Source: Megachile rotundata (Eukaryota > Arthropoda > Insecta > Hymenoptera > Megachilidae). From it: a DNA stretch of 64,000 nucleotides. The position numbers and the translations under genes are program-made. The stretch spans positions 8,866,001 through 8,930,000 of the forward strand of contig NC_134983.1 of the NCBI RefSeq assembly GCF_050947335.1. The letters are read 5' to 3'. Under the pieces are notes generated by a model that made no database searches, was not told the DNA's origin, and saw only the letters and a list, made by a program, of their open reading frames with translations. Below, one piece after another: positions 23,791-36,549 of the stretch (positions are counted from its first letter, which is position 1; each line of letters starts with the position of its first letter).

Positions 23791-25195
23791 AATTAAAATT
23801 TCCATTTCATTTGCATACGATATACATACATATTTCTACATAAGCTTATGTATGTATTTTCATATGTCACACATCTGCATATTTCAACACGAGCGTACAA
23901 ACATCTCCTTACACACGCAGAGAAAAATCTGATGCAAATTTCGATGCAATAGAAAGGTCGCAATTAAGAATTCAAGGTTTCCTCGAACAACGTATTCGTT
24001 AACAAACAGGAATCTTAATGGCTCGTTTGTAATAATCGAAGTCGTTTTTGATGGATGACTACAATAAATCGGATCGGAACGTTTCGAGCAATTGTTGAAA
24101 CCAGTGGATTTGTTGGAAGTATTTGATGAATTTTTTGCGGGTATCGAATTGCTTTATTCCGTGGCAACGAGTTCATTTGTGCACAGTTGAACAATGGGGA
24201 TTCGAACGTTTTCGCAGAGCATTGATTGATGATTGACGATACCAAACATGTAGCTGAGCATTGTTCTTTATGCATGAAAAAAGGTCACGATATCGAAAGC
24301 GTTTCCTTTGAAATCGATCGAAAGTTCTTTGAGTCGAGTCAGACGATGACGATGCTTAATTAACGGTGTTTATGAAAGGTTCGTTCCGATCGTTAAAATT
24401 AAGTGTGTTGTTCATTCTTTCGACATATATTGAATTCTATATTTTACCGTGGAAACGTCAATTACTAGAGTATTGAGAGAATATTGAAATCAAGAATGGA
24501 TATAAGAATACAAGAAGCAGAAGTAGAATATTTGAATAGTCGGATATTGGTGGAATTTGAATTTTAAAATACTTCAGATAGATGTTTCGTATTTACTTAT
24601 TAAGTTTGTTTAATAAACATAGGACAAAGACAACGAAAGACAAGATGATAAGGAACAAGTTCAAACAATCCACATTGAAGTTAAATATGAATACTTCAAG
24701 TTAAATTACTTATTTAAAACATTTAAATATCGATTCGTATTTGAAATTTGATGATTTCCAAAAAATGACCAGTATTTCCATCTGAAAAATTAATTTTCTG
24801 TATGTATCCTTTAATTTTTCTCTTTAATACAACATCCAAAATGAAAAGCAAGCACGACCACAGTAATTTTTCGTTAATGAACTGCTTTTTGTTTGCCATA
24901 AGAAATAAGAGACCCCATGTCGAGTTCGTTTTTTAGCCGAACTGCAGGAAGATAATTCTAGTAATTTGCACGATTATCCGTGCGATAAGTTGAAGCACGT
25001 GATGTCAGACGTATATTCGGCAAATTGCCAAATTGGGATGGATCGTTTCTCCCCAAGGCTGTCAGACGAGGATTCGCCGCAAACGAGCCTTTCAGCTTCC
25101 AAGAAACCAATTATAATGAAGTACGTGTTTTAATCTATTCGCAAACAAATTAAACTTGAGCTAGCGAAATATCTTATGACAAATTCCATCTAACG
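23791..25195. other. Unique spacer
   Basis: AT-rich with a somewhat GC-richer patch at 24900-25120. An 86-codon minus frame at 24015-24275 is not recognisable. No element ends seen. Confidence 0.4.
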
Positions 25196-25199
25196 GAAA

Positions 25200-26110
25200 T
25201 ACAGATAATAGAATTTGGTGATGTAGAAATTTGGGGACATAGGAATTTGGGGATGTAGAAATTTAGGGACATAGGAATTTGGGGATACAGGGATTTAGGG
25301 ATGTAGAAATTTGGGGACATAGGAATTTGGGGAAATAGGGATTTGGGGAAATAGGGATTTGGGGACGTAGGAATTTGGGGATGTAGAAATTTGGGGACAT
25401 AGGAATTTGGGGATGTAGAAATTTAGGGACATAGGAATTTGGGGAAACAGGGATTTGGGGAAATAGGGATTTAGGGATGTAGAAATTTGGGGACATAGGA
25501 ATTTGGGGATACAGGAATTTGGGGAAATAGGGATTTGGGGATACAGGGATTTGGGGAAATAGGGATTTGGGGACGTAGGAATTTGGGGATGTAGAAATTT
25601 GGGGACATAGGAATTTGGGGATGCAAGGATTTGAGGAAATAGGGATTTGGAGATATAGGAATTTGGAAATGAAGAGATTTGAGAATGCAGGGATTTCTGA
25701 ATATTAAAATTGGGGATTTGTGGGTATTAGGATTTGGGGATTTAGAGATTTGGGGATGTAGGGATTTGTGGATATTAGAATTTGGTGATATGTGTAGATT
25801 TGGAGATGTAAAAATTCCTGAATATTAGAATTTGGGGACGTGGTTATTTGTGGACATTAGGATTTGAGGATGTAGAGATTTGTGGATACAAAGATTTGTA
25901 TACATATGGATTTGAGGATATAGATTTGTAGCCACATGAATTTGGGGATTTGAGTTTTGGGTATATAAGAATTTGAAAACATGTATATTTGAGATTGTAG
26001 GAATTGGAGAACATAGGGATTTGACGATATAGTGATTTGGATAAATAGAGATATGAGCATGCAGAGTTTTACATGTGTGGGAATTTGCATATATAAAGAT
26101 TTGAAGTAAT
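25200..26110. repeat. G-rich 16/32-bp array (GGGGATGTAG)
   Basis: The core (25200-25690) alternates ATTTGGGGATGTAGAA and ATTTGGGGACATAGGA, a 32-bp double unit. The remainder decays towards 26110. It carries many GGGG runs on the + strand. Minus frames of 77-98 codons are repeat products. Confidence 0.88.
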
Positions 26111-26821
26111 GTGAACCACACTTCTCAGACTTCAGTTACACCATACACTGTTTGGTACCTAACCTAACCATACACTGTATAGTAACACTATATGGTTCCA
26201 CTTGATAACATTTAATAATATATTATATTAAATCAATGTTAACTTTTAAATCGCTAGCAATTCAATGGTCGTTTAATTGTCTGCCGATACCAAGAAGTGT
26301 CAAGAAGTTATTTACCTATACCTTAGAATTCTTTCCACCGCAAGATTCTTTCGACTAGCTATTATCTGGCTTTCCGTTTTCCTTGTTATCTCGTTTTATT
26401 TTCTCATGGGATCGTGCTCGTGGCAAGGATCTTTGATACTAATGAACGCGGCGGGACGATGTAGAAATCGTGAGACCGTACCGTAGATCCGCGGTTAGAT
26501 TATTTCCATCCAAAAGCGGGCTACAAAGACGGGCTACTTTTGGATGCGGAGAAACCAGGTAGGATGTAATTAAATGGATGGCAATGTTGTTGGAGATTCT
26601 TTCCCGGATAACAAATGAAATAAGGTAATCGAGTATTGATAGTTAGATTTCGACATTATTATTACGAATGTATTTCGTCACTGAAGAGGATTCAGTGGTA
26701 TGCAAATTTGAAGATCGTTAACGTTTTCTATTTGGGACTTGCATTTAGTATTTATTGCATGTGAGTTTAATCTTCTGTAGATGTTTATTGGTACCATTTC
26801 TTTGAAAATTATTTAGGTACA
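26111..26821. other. Unique spacer
   Basis: Contains CCTAACCTAACC at 26158-26169 and a 69-codon + frame (26277-26486) with a hydrophobic middle that I do not recognise. Otherwise featureless. Confidence 0.4.
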
Positions 26822-27650
26822 GATTTGGGGATGTAAGGATTTGGGGATGTAGGAATTTGGGGATGTAGGAATTTAGGGATGTAGGGATTTGGGGATGTAG
26901 GAATTTGGGGATGTAGGGATTTGGGGATGTAGGGATTTTGGGATGCAGGGTTTTAGGGATGCAGGGATTTAGGGATGTAGAGATTTAGGGATGTAGAGAT
27001 TTGAAGATGTAGGGATTTGGGGATGTAGGAATTTGGGGATGTAGGGATTTGGGGATGTAGGGATTTGGGGATGTAGGAATTTTGGGATGTAGGAATTTGG
27101 GGATGTAGGGATTTGGGGATGTAGGAATTTGGGGATGTAGGGATTTGGGGATGTAGGGATTTGGGGATGTAGGGATTTTGGGATGCAGGGATTTAGGGAT
27201 GCAGGGATTTAGGGATGTAGAGATTTAGGGATGTAGAGATTTAGGGATGTAGAGATTTGAAGATGTAGGGATTTGGGGATGTAGGGATTTGGGGATGTAG
27301 GAATTTGGGGATGTAGGGATTTGGGGATGTAGGAATTTGGGGATGTAGGGATTTGGGGATGTAGGGATTTGGGGATGTAGGGATTTGGGAATGTAGAGAT
27401 TTTGGGATGTAGGGATTTAGGGATGTAGAGATTTGAAGATATAAGGATTTGGGGATGTAGAGATTTTGGTATATAGGGATTTGGGGATGTAGAGATTTTG
27501 GGATGTAGGGATTTAGGGATGTAGGGATTTGGGGATTCAGGAATTTAGCGATATAGGCATTTTGGTATGTAGGGATTTGGGGATATATGGATTTGTGGAT
27601 GTTGAGATTTTGGGATATAGGTAATTAGGGATGTAGGAATTTATATATGT
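26822..27650. repeat. G-rich 16-bp array with 240-bp duplication
   Basis: The unit is GGGGATGTAGGGATTT (16 bp). A marker variant, AGGGATTTTGGGATGCAGGG, occurs at 26931 and 27171, showing a 240-bp (15-unit) higher-order duplication. The right end decays after about 27420. Confidence 0.92.
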
Positions 27651-28565
27651 AATATAGGATTCCGTCACGCACTAATTCATAATTATTCGGTCAATATACA
27701 TTCACATTTCAAATTAAATTTCCCGCTTCCTCACCGGATTAATTTATTATCATATTTTCTTTTCCCATGAAATTTACGACCCTACGTTAAAAATTCTCGT
27801 TACACACACAATATTCTTCTTCGATCGTGTTGATTTTAACACGAAGTACGTAAGAGCCGCAAATATTCGTTAACGAAGCGGACACACCAGTGTCCGCATA
27901 TTTTCCATAATACAACGCTCGTAAATGGAATTTCCATATTTATTGCATGTCGATTTGCATCGCTGAAAGGAAATTATAATCACACGTCGGTTTAATCTTC
28001 GAGATAGGCTGCGTTGGTCCTTATCTGCCTCGTCAAACTGTTTAAAAGTCACGAATGAAGGATCATGTCTCTCCCCGAAGACACGAGTCGTTGAACGAAG
28101 AGATTATCCCTCAAGGTCCACTAATTACGTTGACTCGGAACAATGGCTTCGAACGGACGAAGAAAAGGAAGAGACAAAGGCTCTATCGAAGGTTAGACCC
28201 AACAATGAACTCGATCGTCCTAGGTTAGGTATGCAAGAGATCTCTTCGATGCCTGCAGCGTCGATTCCTCTTGTAATAGCTGGCTATCCACTTCCCCTCG
28301 GACAACCTTCTGCTCGCGATGACTTCGAACCATCTTCGATGTTATTCTAGGAATGAAACCGCCTCGATTATCTTTCTGTGGCCGCGCGTACTCGCGCGTT
28401 GTTCGAGATTGTCGCTTGAAACGTGATTAGAAGACACGATCAGACCTTTCATTATCGTTCGATGATTTCGAGTACATGCGGGTGCTACGTAGGCTTTTGT
28501 TTGGGGACTTGCACGAAGTGTTCCTCTAAGTTTCCTTTAGATTAGGTACCTTTGGGTCTTTGGAC
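27651..28565. other. Unique spacer, GC-richer right half
   Basis: 28080-28500 is GC-richer and CpG-rich. TAGGTTAGGT occurs at 28221-28230. No supported gene. Confidence 0.4.
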
Positions 28566-28569
28566 TATT

Positions 28570-28915
28570 TTACTCTTTTTTGATGCATTTGGGAATTTGG
28601 AGATTTTGTAGAGTTGGGATTTGGGGAGATGGGGTTATGGAAGTTGAATGAATGGAATTTCAATAGTTTGGATTTTTGGGGATGTGGTGGATTTGGGAGC
28701 GTGGGAGTTTGGGAAATGGGATTTGGTCATTTCGGGATTCAGAAATGTAGGGATTTGGGGATCTGAGTATTTGAAAATTTGAGGATTTGAGAATTTGAGA
28801 ACTTGCAAATTTAGCGTCTTGAGAATTTAGTGATTTGAGAATTGTAGAAAGTGGTACTCGAGAATGTGGGATTAGGGAGATATGTGGATTTGGAGATTTG
28901 GAGACCAAAAAGTTA
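28570..28915. repeat. Degenerate G-rich array
   Basis: GGGATTTGGGGA, GAGAATTTGAG and similar words at about 8-bp spacing. A decayed member of the 8-bp family. Confidence 0.6.
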
Positions 28916-29580
28916 GGGACCTGTAAACGTAATGATTAGGTTAAGTTAGGTAACTTTCCCACACTTGAGGAATCCAACAGAACATAGATACAATAATATA
29001 GTGTTATACTAACATTATCAAATAGTCACGAGATCACAATATTATAAAATGTTAACACAAAAGTTACTTTTAGTAACAATAAGTATTTATAATTTACGAC
29101 ATAAGCATCTGGTCAAAACATACCTCACATTAACATGATTTACCCAACCCTTCAAGAGAATTGAATTCTCATGAACATTAACAGCTATTCACAAGGCGTA
29201 AAATTGTAACAACGGAAAAAGATGCATAAAACCGTAAATAGTAGAGTGGTAGTGACATGCTTTTTCAGGCTTTTAACGTCAATCGAGCCGAAAATGAAAT
29301 CCCTACCGTGTCGGGGGACGGACTTTTTGCTCTGATGGTCCGACGATGTCGACCGAGTTCTGCTGTTCGCTACCTGCTTGCCCATTTGATTTTCGAGTTG
29401 GACGAGTAGGCAGTGAAAAAAGGTCTACCCAACCTGGAGAACGTATAAACGATGGTGTTTCATGCTTGATTCGCGAGTAAATGTCGCGGTGAAAGGTTTA
29501 TCTTGGAAATGTATCTGACATCCTTTCCAATTTAGGATCTTTCATTGGTGATTAAATTTGTTCCTGTTATTTTAAATTGT
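28916..29580. other. Unique spacer
   Basis: AT-rich, with a 66-codon minus frame (29185-29385) of Ser/Lys/Arg-rich sequence that I cannot assign. Nothing else seen. Confidence 0.4.
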
Positions 29581-29582
29581 AA

Positions 29583-30090
29583 TTGGATGTTCATAGATGT
29601 ATGTATATGTGGATGTATGCATGTTTATACATGTGGGCATGTGCATGTTTATACATATGTATATGTGCATGTGGGCACATATGTGCATATGTATATTCAT
29701 ATATTTGGACGTGTACATATATGGACGTTTATACATATGGACATATGTACACTCATACACTCATGTGTGTGGTCATACATATGCGCATATGTATATTCAT
29801 ATGTTTGGATGTGTACATATATGGATGTTCATACATGTGGACATATGTACTCACATATGTGTACATATGCTCATGTACACGTATGTCCATATGCATGCTT
29901 GGACACGAACGTATGTATCTGTAGATGCACACATGTGACATATGCATGTTTGTATATGAGTACATATGCACATTCATACATGTGTATATATGTAGATGTA
30001 TGTATGTATACATCTGTAGATGCACATGTAACATATGCATGTTTATACGAACGAACATATGTACATATGTAGATACATACATTTATTTTC
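29583..30090. repeat. Alternating purine-pyrimidine repeat (ACATATG/GTGCATG)
   Basis: Dense recurrence of CATATG, GTACATATG, GTGCATG and TGTACAC words. About 500 bp is largely alternating purine-pyrimidine, open on both strands in several frames (up to 175 codons on +), with Tyr/Met/His/Cys-rich products. Such DNA can adopt Z or cruciform forms. The frames are artefacts. Confidence 0.85.
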
Positions 30091-30970
30091 ATAATGAAAT
30101 CAACGAAAAGTTCAATTCTGTTAGACGTACAACTCATATCACTTTCATGATCATATGAACAATCATGACATATGGATTCTGATTATCCAATCACATAGTC
30201 CATCAGTACGGGACAAACTACAATACCGGTACAATTACTTGAATTTATGTAACCCAAATCAGATTTTGAAGCACAGTAACGTCTAATCTAAAGTATAAAT
30301 GTTTCATCAACGTAATTGGTTTCTCCAGAAGGTATAGTAATAAGAAAGGTCGCTTATCGTACGCGATGTACAGAATCGCGAGGATAATAAGGATTGGCCG
30401 TTGAATAATCGAGTCTCGGGAGAAGCTCGTGACGCTGTTGAACGTTAACGAGTAACGAAACTCCTCTTATCCTCTTATACGAGAGACTTTAACCTCGAAG
30501 GTAGTCCTTACACCGGAGCTAAGTACACCGAGTTTACTATAAGCTACTCTAGAGGGGCTAGAGAACACTGGGTCGAAACGCTAAACTCCGCGAAAGGATT
30601 AATGTCCCTATCGTAGCCGGGTTGCATTGTGACGTTTAAGAAGACACCATGCATCACTCGTAGCTGCTACAAAATGCGTACCTACACGAACCGCGGTTGC
30701 ATCTAAGCTAAGGCAAAGTTATATTAATGGCCACCGCCATTAGTTCCACCGTAGGACACTTGCATGCTTTGCTGACTAAGAACACCTTCGTTCTCTGCTG
30801 CCTCTCTTCTACATCCGTTCCATTCTGTTACACTCTGTCTTCGTTTCTTTGTCTTCTACTGTTCATTCATCTTTCTTCTCCTTTGTACCTTAAGGCTTAT
30901 CAGCTTCCGAGGATTTCTCCGCTCAATTGCTCAGTTTATGGAGTTCGCAATTTTTTGATTAGCAATTTTA
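30091..30970. other. Unique spacer, GC-richer core
   Basis: 30310-30720 is a GC-richer unique block without a coherent frame. An 84-codon + frame (30727-30981, TTG start) is hydrophobic but unrecognised and runs towards the next array. Confidence 0.4.
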
Positions 30971-30974
30971 CAAA

Positions 30975-31625
30975 TTTATAGTTTTCTATTTTTTTAGATT
31001 TTTCAATTTCCCTGTTTTTCTATTTCCAAAAATTCGAATTTCCCAATTTACCAATTTCTCTATTTTCAAATATTCCAATTTTCTACTTTCGCAATTTCCC
31101 ACTTTCACATTTTCCTGATTTCCCAAATTCCCAAATTCCCAATTTTCCAATTCCATAATTTCCCAGTTCCATAGTTTCCCAATTCCATAATTTCCCAATT
31201 CCATAATTTCGCAATTCCATAATTTCCCAATTCCCTCATTTCCCAATTCCCTCATTTCCCAATTCCCTCATTTCCCAATTCCCTCATTTCCCAATTCCCT
31301 CATTTCCCAATTCCCTCATTTCCCAATTCCCTCATTTCCCAATTCCCTCATTTCCCAATTCCCTCATTTCCCAATTCCCTCATTTCCCAATTCCCTCATT
31401 TCCCAATTCTCTCATTTCCCAGTTCCCTAATTTCCCAGTTCCCTAACTTCCCAATTCCCTAACTTCCCAATCCCCTAATTTCCCAATCCCCTAATTTCCC
31501 AATTCCCTAATTTCCCAATTCCCTAATTTCCCAATTCCCTAATTTCCCAATTCCCTAATTTCCCAATCCCCTAATTTCCCAATTCCCCTATTCACTATTT
31601 TCCCAAATTCCTGCTTTCTAATTTT
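30975..31625. repeat. C-rich 16-bp satellite (CCCAATTCCCTCATTT)
   Basis: Near-identical 16-bp units run from about 31217 to 31408, with variants CCCAATTCCCTAATTT to 31590 and a decayed left edge. The reverse complement, AAATGAGGGAATTGGG, is the unit of the array at 33.3-34.0 kb. Confidence 0.93.
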
Positions 31626-33289
31626 CTAATACCACACCATGCCTTCCATATTTTAATTTTCTAATCAAATCTTTCTAAAACGTTTCAACAAAAGTAAGAT
31701 CAGCTTCCAACTACAAAAACTCCCAGCGAAGTAGAGCATAACATTCAGGTTGATATAATACGCGCAAAAAAACGATCACAAGGTAAAGTAAGACAGTACA
31801 AAATACCCCCTCGGAAACGAAAGATACAATATTTTAAAGTGTGCCTAAAAGGGTACACTTTCATTTGGTTGACGGTGAAAGGGTTCTTCTACGAGTCGAA
31901 GAAGGTTTATTCGATTGCATCGATCAGGTCACGTTAATTCTAAGTAGATTTGAGAGTTCAGTGAACGTAGAGAGAAAGATTGTTGCGATGGAACAGAGAA
32001 TCGGTTCATTAACTTGAAGCAATTAATTCGGTTCGTTCGAAGAGAAAATGGAGAGAGGAGTCGTATAACCTTCCTGTTGTGTGTCTTCGTTTTTTTCGCT
32101 ACTATCCGCAATAACAATTTCTTCTCTTGTCTTTGCGAGGAAGAACGCTTCCTACTCTCAGCTGGAAACCCATTAAGATAATTTCCTTTACTCTGTTACT
32201 GCCTCGTTTAATGACACTTTCCAGGGAACCTTGTGTACGCACGAGATAACACCAGCATTTTCGTTCTAGCATTCATATTTCTTGTCCCTGTGAACAGTTC
32301 TCGGGTAGACCAGCTTTTAACGCTTAATACCAAGGTAGGGGGATATCTTGTTGTATGACTCTGGGTGGTAGCCATATTGGAATATCTAGATCCGAAAGTC
32401 GGAAAGCGTGTTATTGTAAATTTGAGATTTAACATCTCTGTATTTGTAGATTTATCAATTTCATAATTTTTGTACGTCCACATTCTTGAACTTAATCTAA
32501 AAGTTTGGAAGTTTGTATATTTCCAAACTAGCAGAAATAAATATTTCCAAGTTTCTCAATCTGTAAAAATTCAAATCCATTCTACTTTAATCTGAAACGC
32601 TAAGTTAAATTTCTTGTGTCTAATATGCATAAAACCAAAGATAAACTCAACTGATCACAAAACTGGCCGCCACCTAGCGACTGCAGTCTGGAAATTAAAA
32701 GACTCAGCGAAAGGAAAGAAAGTAGTCGAACAAACTAGTACGACATTAAACTAGATACTCGTCAAATTGAACGTTGCAGTAAGAGAGAGCCAAACGTTAA
32801 TTTCCATCGGACTAATTGTTTCGAAATTAAATGGCAGATTAAAAAAGTATCAGTCCCATTTCCTCTCCGACCTCATAAAACATTTAATTAGAAAAAGGAA
32901 CAGTCTAACGTTCCTAAGAGACTGTCTAGTCAGAATGTCCCGCGATGATCATCATTTTCCTTTCTCTCGTAGCACTGACGTCGGCAGACATTTCTCTTTC
33001 ATTACTACCAAAACGACTGTAATTACGCGGGGATACCTTTCGAGGAGGAAACAGTTCGATAATAAAGAAGAATCCCGATTGTCATCTTGTAGATTGAACC
33101 TTAGTACGTGTCTGTTGATGGGACTGGCAAAGGTGAATGTACCGACCGTGGACACGGAGAAGAAATTGAACGGGCGCAGAAATGATAACATTTGCTTTAT
33201 TAACTGTGCTCTTTAGTTACACGATTCAATGTGCGGGGTAGTGTTACTGTATTTCTTGATTACAGTTTTCTGAGTTATGTGAAAACAGG
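31626..33289. other. Spacer between inverted 16-bp arrays
   Basis: About 1.66 kb of unique DNA. Frames of 91 (minus, 32208-32483, ATG) and 149 codons (+, 32767-33216, TTG start) are present but unrecognised. It would be the loop if the flanking arrays paired. Confidence 0.4.
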
Positions 33290-34015
33290 GAGGTCGTTTT
33301 GAAAATTTGGAGGTGGAGAATTTGGGTGATAGGAGATTGAGAAGTTCGCAAGGGGGAATTAGGAAATTGGGAAATTGGGCGTTGGCAAGTTAGGAAATTA
33401 AGGAATTGGGAAATGAGGGAATTGGGAAATGAGGGAATTGGAAAATGGGGGAATTGGGAAATGAGGGAACTCGGAACTGAGGGAATTCGGAAATGGGGGA
33501 ATTGGGAAATTGGGAAATTGGGAGTTGGCAAGTTAGGAAATTAAGGAATTGAGAAATGAGGGAATTGGGAAATGAGGGAATTGGAAAATGGGGGAATCGG
33601 GAAATGAGGGAACTCGGAACTGAGGGAACTCGGAACTGTGGGAATTCGGAAATGGGGGAATTGGGAAATGAGGGAATTCGGAAATGAGGGAATTGGGAAA
33701 TAAGGGAATTCAGAAATGAGGGAATTGGGAGATGAGGGAATTCGGAAATGAGGGAATTGGGAGATGATGGAATTCGGAAATGAGGGAATTCGGAAATGGG
33801 GGAATTGGGAGATTGGGAGATTGGGAGTTTGGGAGTTTGGGAAATTGGAAATTTGAAAAATTGGGAAATTGGGAAGTTAGAAGGTTGGGAGGTTGGGAAA
33901 TTGGGAAATTAGAAAATTGAGAATTGGGAAATTGGGAAATTGGGAAATTGGGAATTGGAAAATTAGAAAATTGAGAATTTGGGAAATTGGGAAATTGAGA
34001 ATTTGGGAAATTATT
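33290..34015. repeat. G-rich 16-bp satellite (AAATGAGGGAATTGGG)
   Basis: The inverted counterpart of the 31-kb array. A block beginning near GTTGGCAAGTTAGGAAATTA occurs twice (about 33373 and 33525), so a longer unit was duplicated. The right end grades into 8-bp GGGAAATT. Both strands are open through repeat composition. Confidence 0.9.
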
Positions 34016-36094
34016 TTTTCCTGGAACTTCGATACAAAGAAACATCTGTTTTTCGTAGAATCATGTGTCCTTGGTATTACCAGCTTAAAGTTCAATATCG
34101 TGTATTGGAGTAAATTTATCATCCTCATGTGCAGGCCATATTTAAAATTCCTGCACGCGTTACGTTTCGATCCGGCAGAAAAAAATCCATATTTTCCACG
34201 CGCGAGCCTTTCTGAAAGGCTAGTTGCGGCCACTTTTATAGGACTTTATGGAGTGCACCTTTACGTAGTAACATTACACCGCGGTTAAGCGAGAGGAGCG
34301 ACCAAGGGAGAGGTAACATTTCACTCCGGTTCAACGAGTTCAAGAGAAAAATCGTTGTGGTCTATGCACCGGTCGTTTGCGGTCCATCATATTCTTATCA
34401 TTCTTCTAGATGCAATCGTTTCTCGCGTCAGAAATTGGATCTGCCACCGATACGAATTCTTCCTACGCTTTTTGCATCTTGATTTCAGTGTTACTAACCA
34501 AATTTCAAATGCTTAATCTTCCTATGTGTCTATGAACCATCTTCTATACTTTGAAACAAAATAAAAACCAAACCTGTTAATTTTCCGTGATTTTATTTAC
34601 CAGGATCTTATTTTACAGAATAAACTTCTTTCTAACCTCTTTCATTTTAGTGTTGCAGTTTTTACATACAAGGTGTCCTAGAAGTTGATTCGTTTAGTGT
34701 CCGAATAATGTTTGTTTACCGTTCGTTTAACATTTGCTTAATATTCGTACAAAATTTGTTTCAATATTCGCTTCAATGTAGCCATCGTCCGTGCACGGCC
34801 ATATATCCGGAGAGGTGAAATTCCCAGATTTGATCAATTATTTTTATCATAGCTTCTAGAGATATTATTCCAAGAAGACGACAGATAGAAATTCTATTGA
34901 TTAGCAAACACGTTCAGGTATTATTGAAACAAATTATTTAAACTTAATACAAAATAGAGCTAGCTTGTCTGATGTTACGAAGGTAATGTGCTGATGCGAT
35001 AACGTTCATGAAGCTCATATAAAAATTTTCATAATACTTCAACAACTTGTAAATTTTTTAACTCTTACTTGCTTTCTATTGTTAATTTTATTTCTCCTAT
35101 TTGGTTTTCTAATTTTTTCCTGCTTTCTATTATTATGTAGAGCAGCATGGTAGAACAGCAGCAAATTATATAGCTAATTAATTTCACTTGATATAGTGAA
35201 TTAATGAAACATAGTAACAACTGGTAACAAACAAAGTAACATACTGGTAAAGCATAGTACAGTAACATGTAATGATATATTAAAATACATACATTAAAGT
35301 ATATATAGTAAAGATATATTAAAGAATATATACACATAAATCATAATATTATACAAAATCCATGGAATTAATTCTTTGTGTATTTTATTAAGTGTTTGCA
35401 GGTTAAGTATAAGGTAGTATCGATACTGTGCTCAGTTGCCATTGAAATTCAAGACAGCAGGGGTCGTTCAGTGAATATGCGGTAATATCGTCGCGACAAA
35501 TTGCGATGTAATTGCACGCGATACACGCTCATTCGGTAAACAAGCATAGACATCGTGGCAACAGATATCTCTCCCGACATTGTATTCCCTTTAAGGTTGC
35601 GAAGTCTATCCGGTTGCGTGACGATTGAGTCTTACCCTTGTAGCAACAGTTAATTGAAACCCCGACAGAGTTTCATTAATTGTGGAAAACAGGTTAATTC
35701 ACGGGAAACGAAAGCTCGAGGTAACGTCACGTAACTCTTCGGATAATTGCTTCAAATAGATAAATGCGATGTTGAATTTCTTTGCTAATCACGGTCGTTA
35801 ATGTCGTTATTCGAGAAAGATAAATTATACGCTTTTTTCGTTATTTTCATTAACTTTCGTTATAGCGAGTTATGACTTCTATAGTGAATTATAATTATAT
35901 TTAACCTCTATGCGAGTCGTTATAGAATAACGTGTATTAAGTCTGTACTTGTGGTAGCCTGTTTCTTGATATAACAATTTGAAATATTTCTAACATTTTT
36001 GGAAAACTTGAAAATTTCGGAATTTAGGAATTTGAGATTTGGATTTTCATGTCTACACTATTCAACTTTTTAATGAGTTTCATAATTAAAAATT
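34016..36094. other. Unique AT-rich spacer
   Basis: Includes a GC-richer part (34180-34460), a very AT-rich part (34960-35360) and a lone terminus-like TACAAGGTGTCCTAGAAGTT at 34670. The facing end of such an element was not found. No supported gene. Confidence 0.4.
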
Positions 36095-36345
36095 TTAACC
36101 CCTTGCCGTACAATTTATTTGTCAGGTGCGTCAGTCAAAACTAACTATTCATAGTTATAATATTAAAACAAACAAAGAAAATTAAAATGTTATGAGCATT
36201 TTACATTCAGCTATCCTTGATAATGCAAATTATAGTTGGACTTAAATTTTAAGTTGACGAGTATTAAAAATTTGATTAAGATTTGTTATATTTGAACTGT
36301 GAGTGCGTCACGAGTGAAACTCGTCAAAGAACGACAAGGGGTTAA
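36095..36345. mobile_element. TTAA MITE family B, intact copy
   Basis: TTAA flanks both sides (36095-36098 and 36342-36345). The ends CCCCTTGCCGT and (reverse complement) CCCCTTGTCGT form 11-bp inverted repeats with one mismatch. GTGCGTCA occurs near both ends as a subterminal direct repeat. The element is 243 bp with no coding capacity. TTAA target and C-rich ends fit a non-autonomous piggyBac-type element. Confidence 0.75.
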
Positions 36346-36549
36346 TATCGTGAACTTCTCAAGAGGTGCTTTGCCCATTCCTAGGATTACTAAAGTAACT
36401 TACGTACAATGTCTACTTTCACATTACTATTATAGATCCTCGTTCAAACTTTCTTCTAAAAATCAACATCCATCAAAATTAATAAGCTTCACCATATAAT
36501 ACAATTTTATTTTCATATTATTTTCACATTAAACATAGAAATCAGACAG
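36346..36549. other. AT-rich spacer
   Basis: Short unique stretch after the MITE. No signal. Confidence 0.4.

Noticed and set aside
29545..30158. Tyr/Met/Cys/His-rich frames, up to 175 codons, on both strands
   Set aside because: They are translations of CATATG and GTGCATG repeats in several frames at once.
32767..33216. 149-codon + frame between inverted arrays
   Set aside because: It starts at TTG and the first in-frame ATG lies in the second half. No domain seen.
34670..34700. Transposon terminus TACAAGGTGTCCTAGAAGTT
   Set aside because: No matching inverted end within several hundred bp. Similar lone ACACCTTGTA words at 46238 and 57719 also lack partners.
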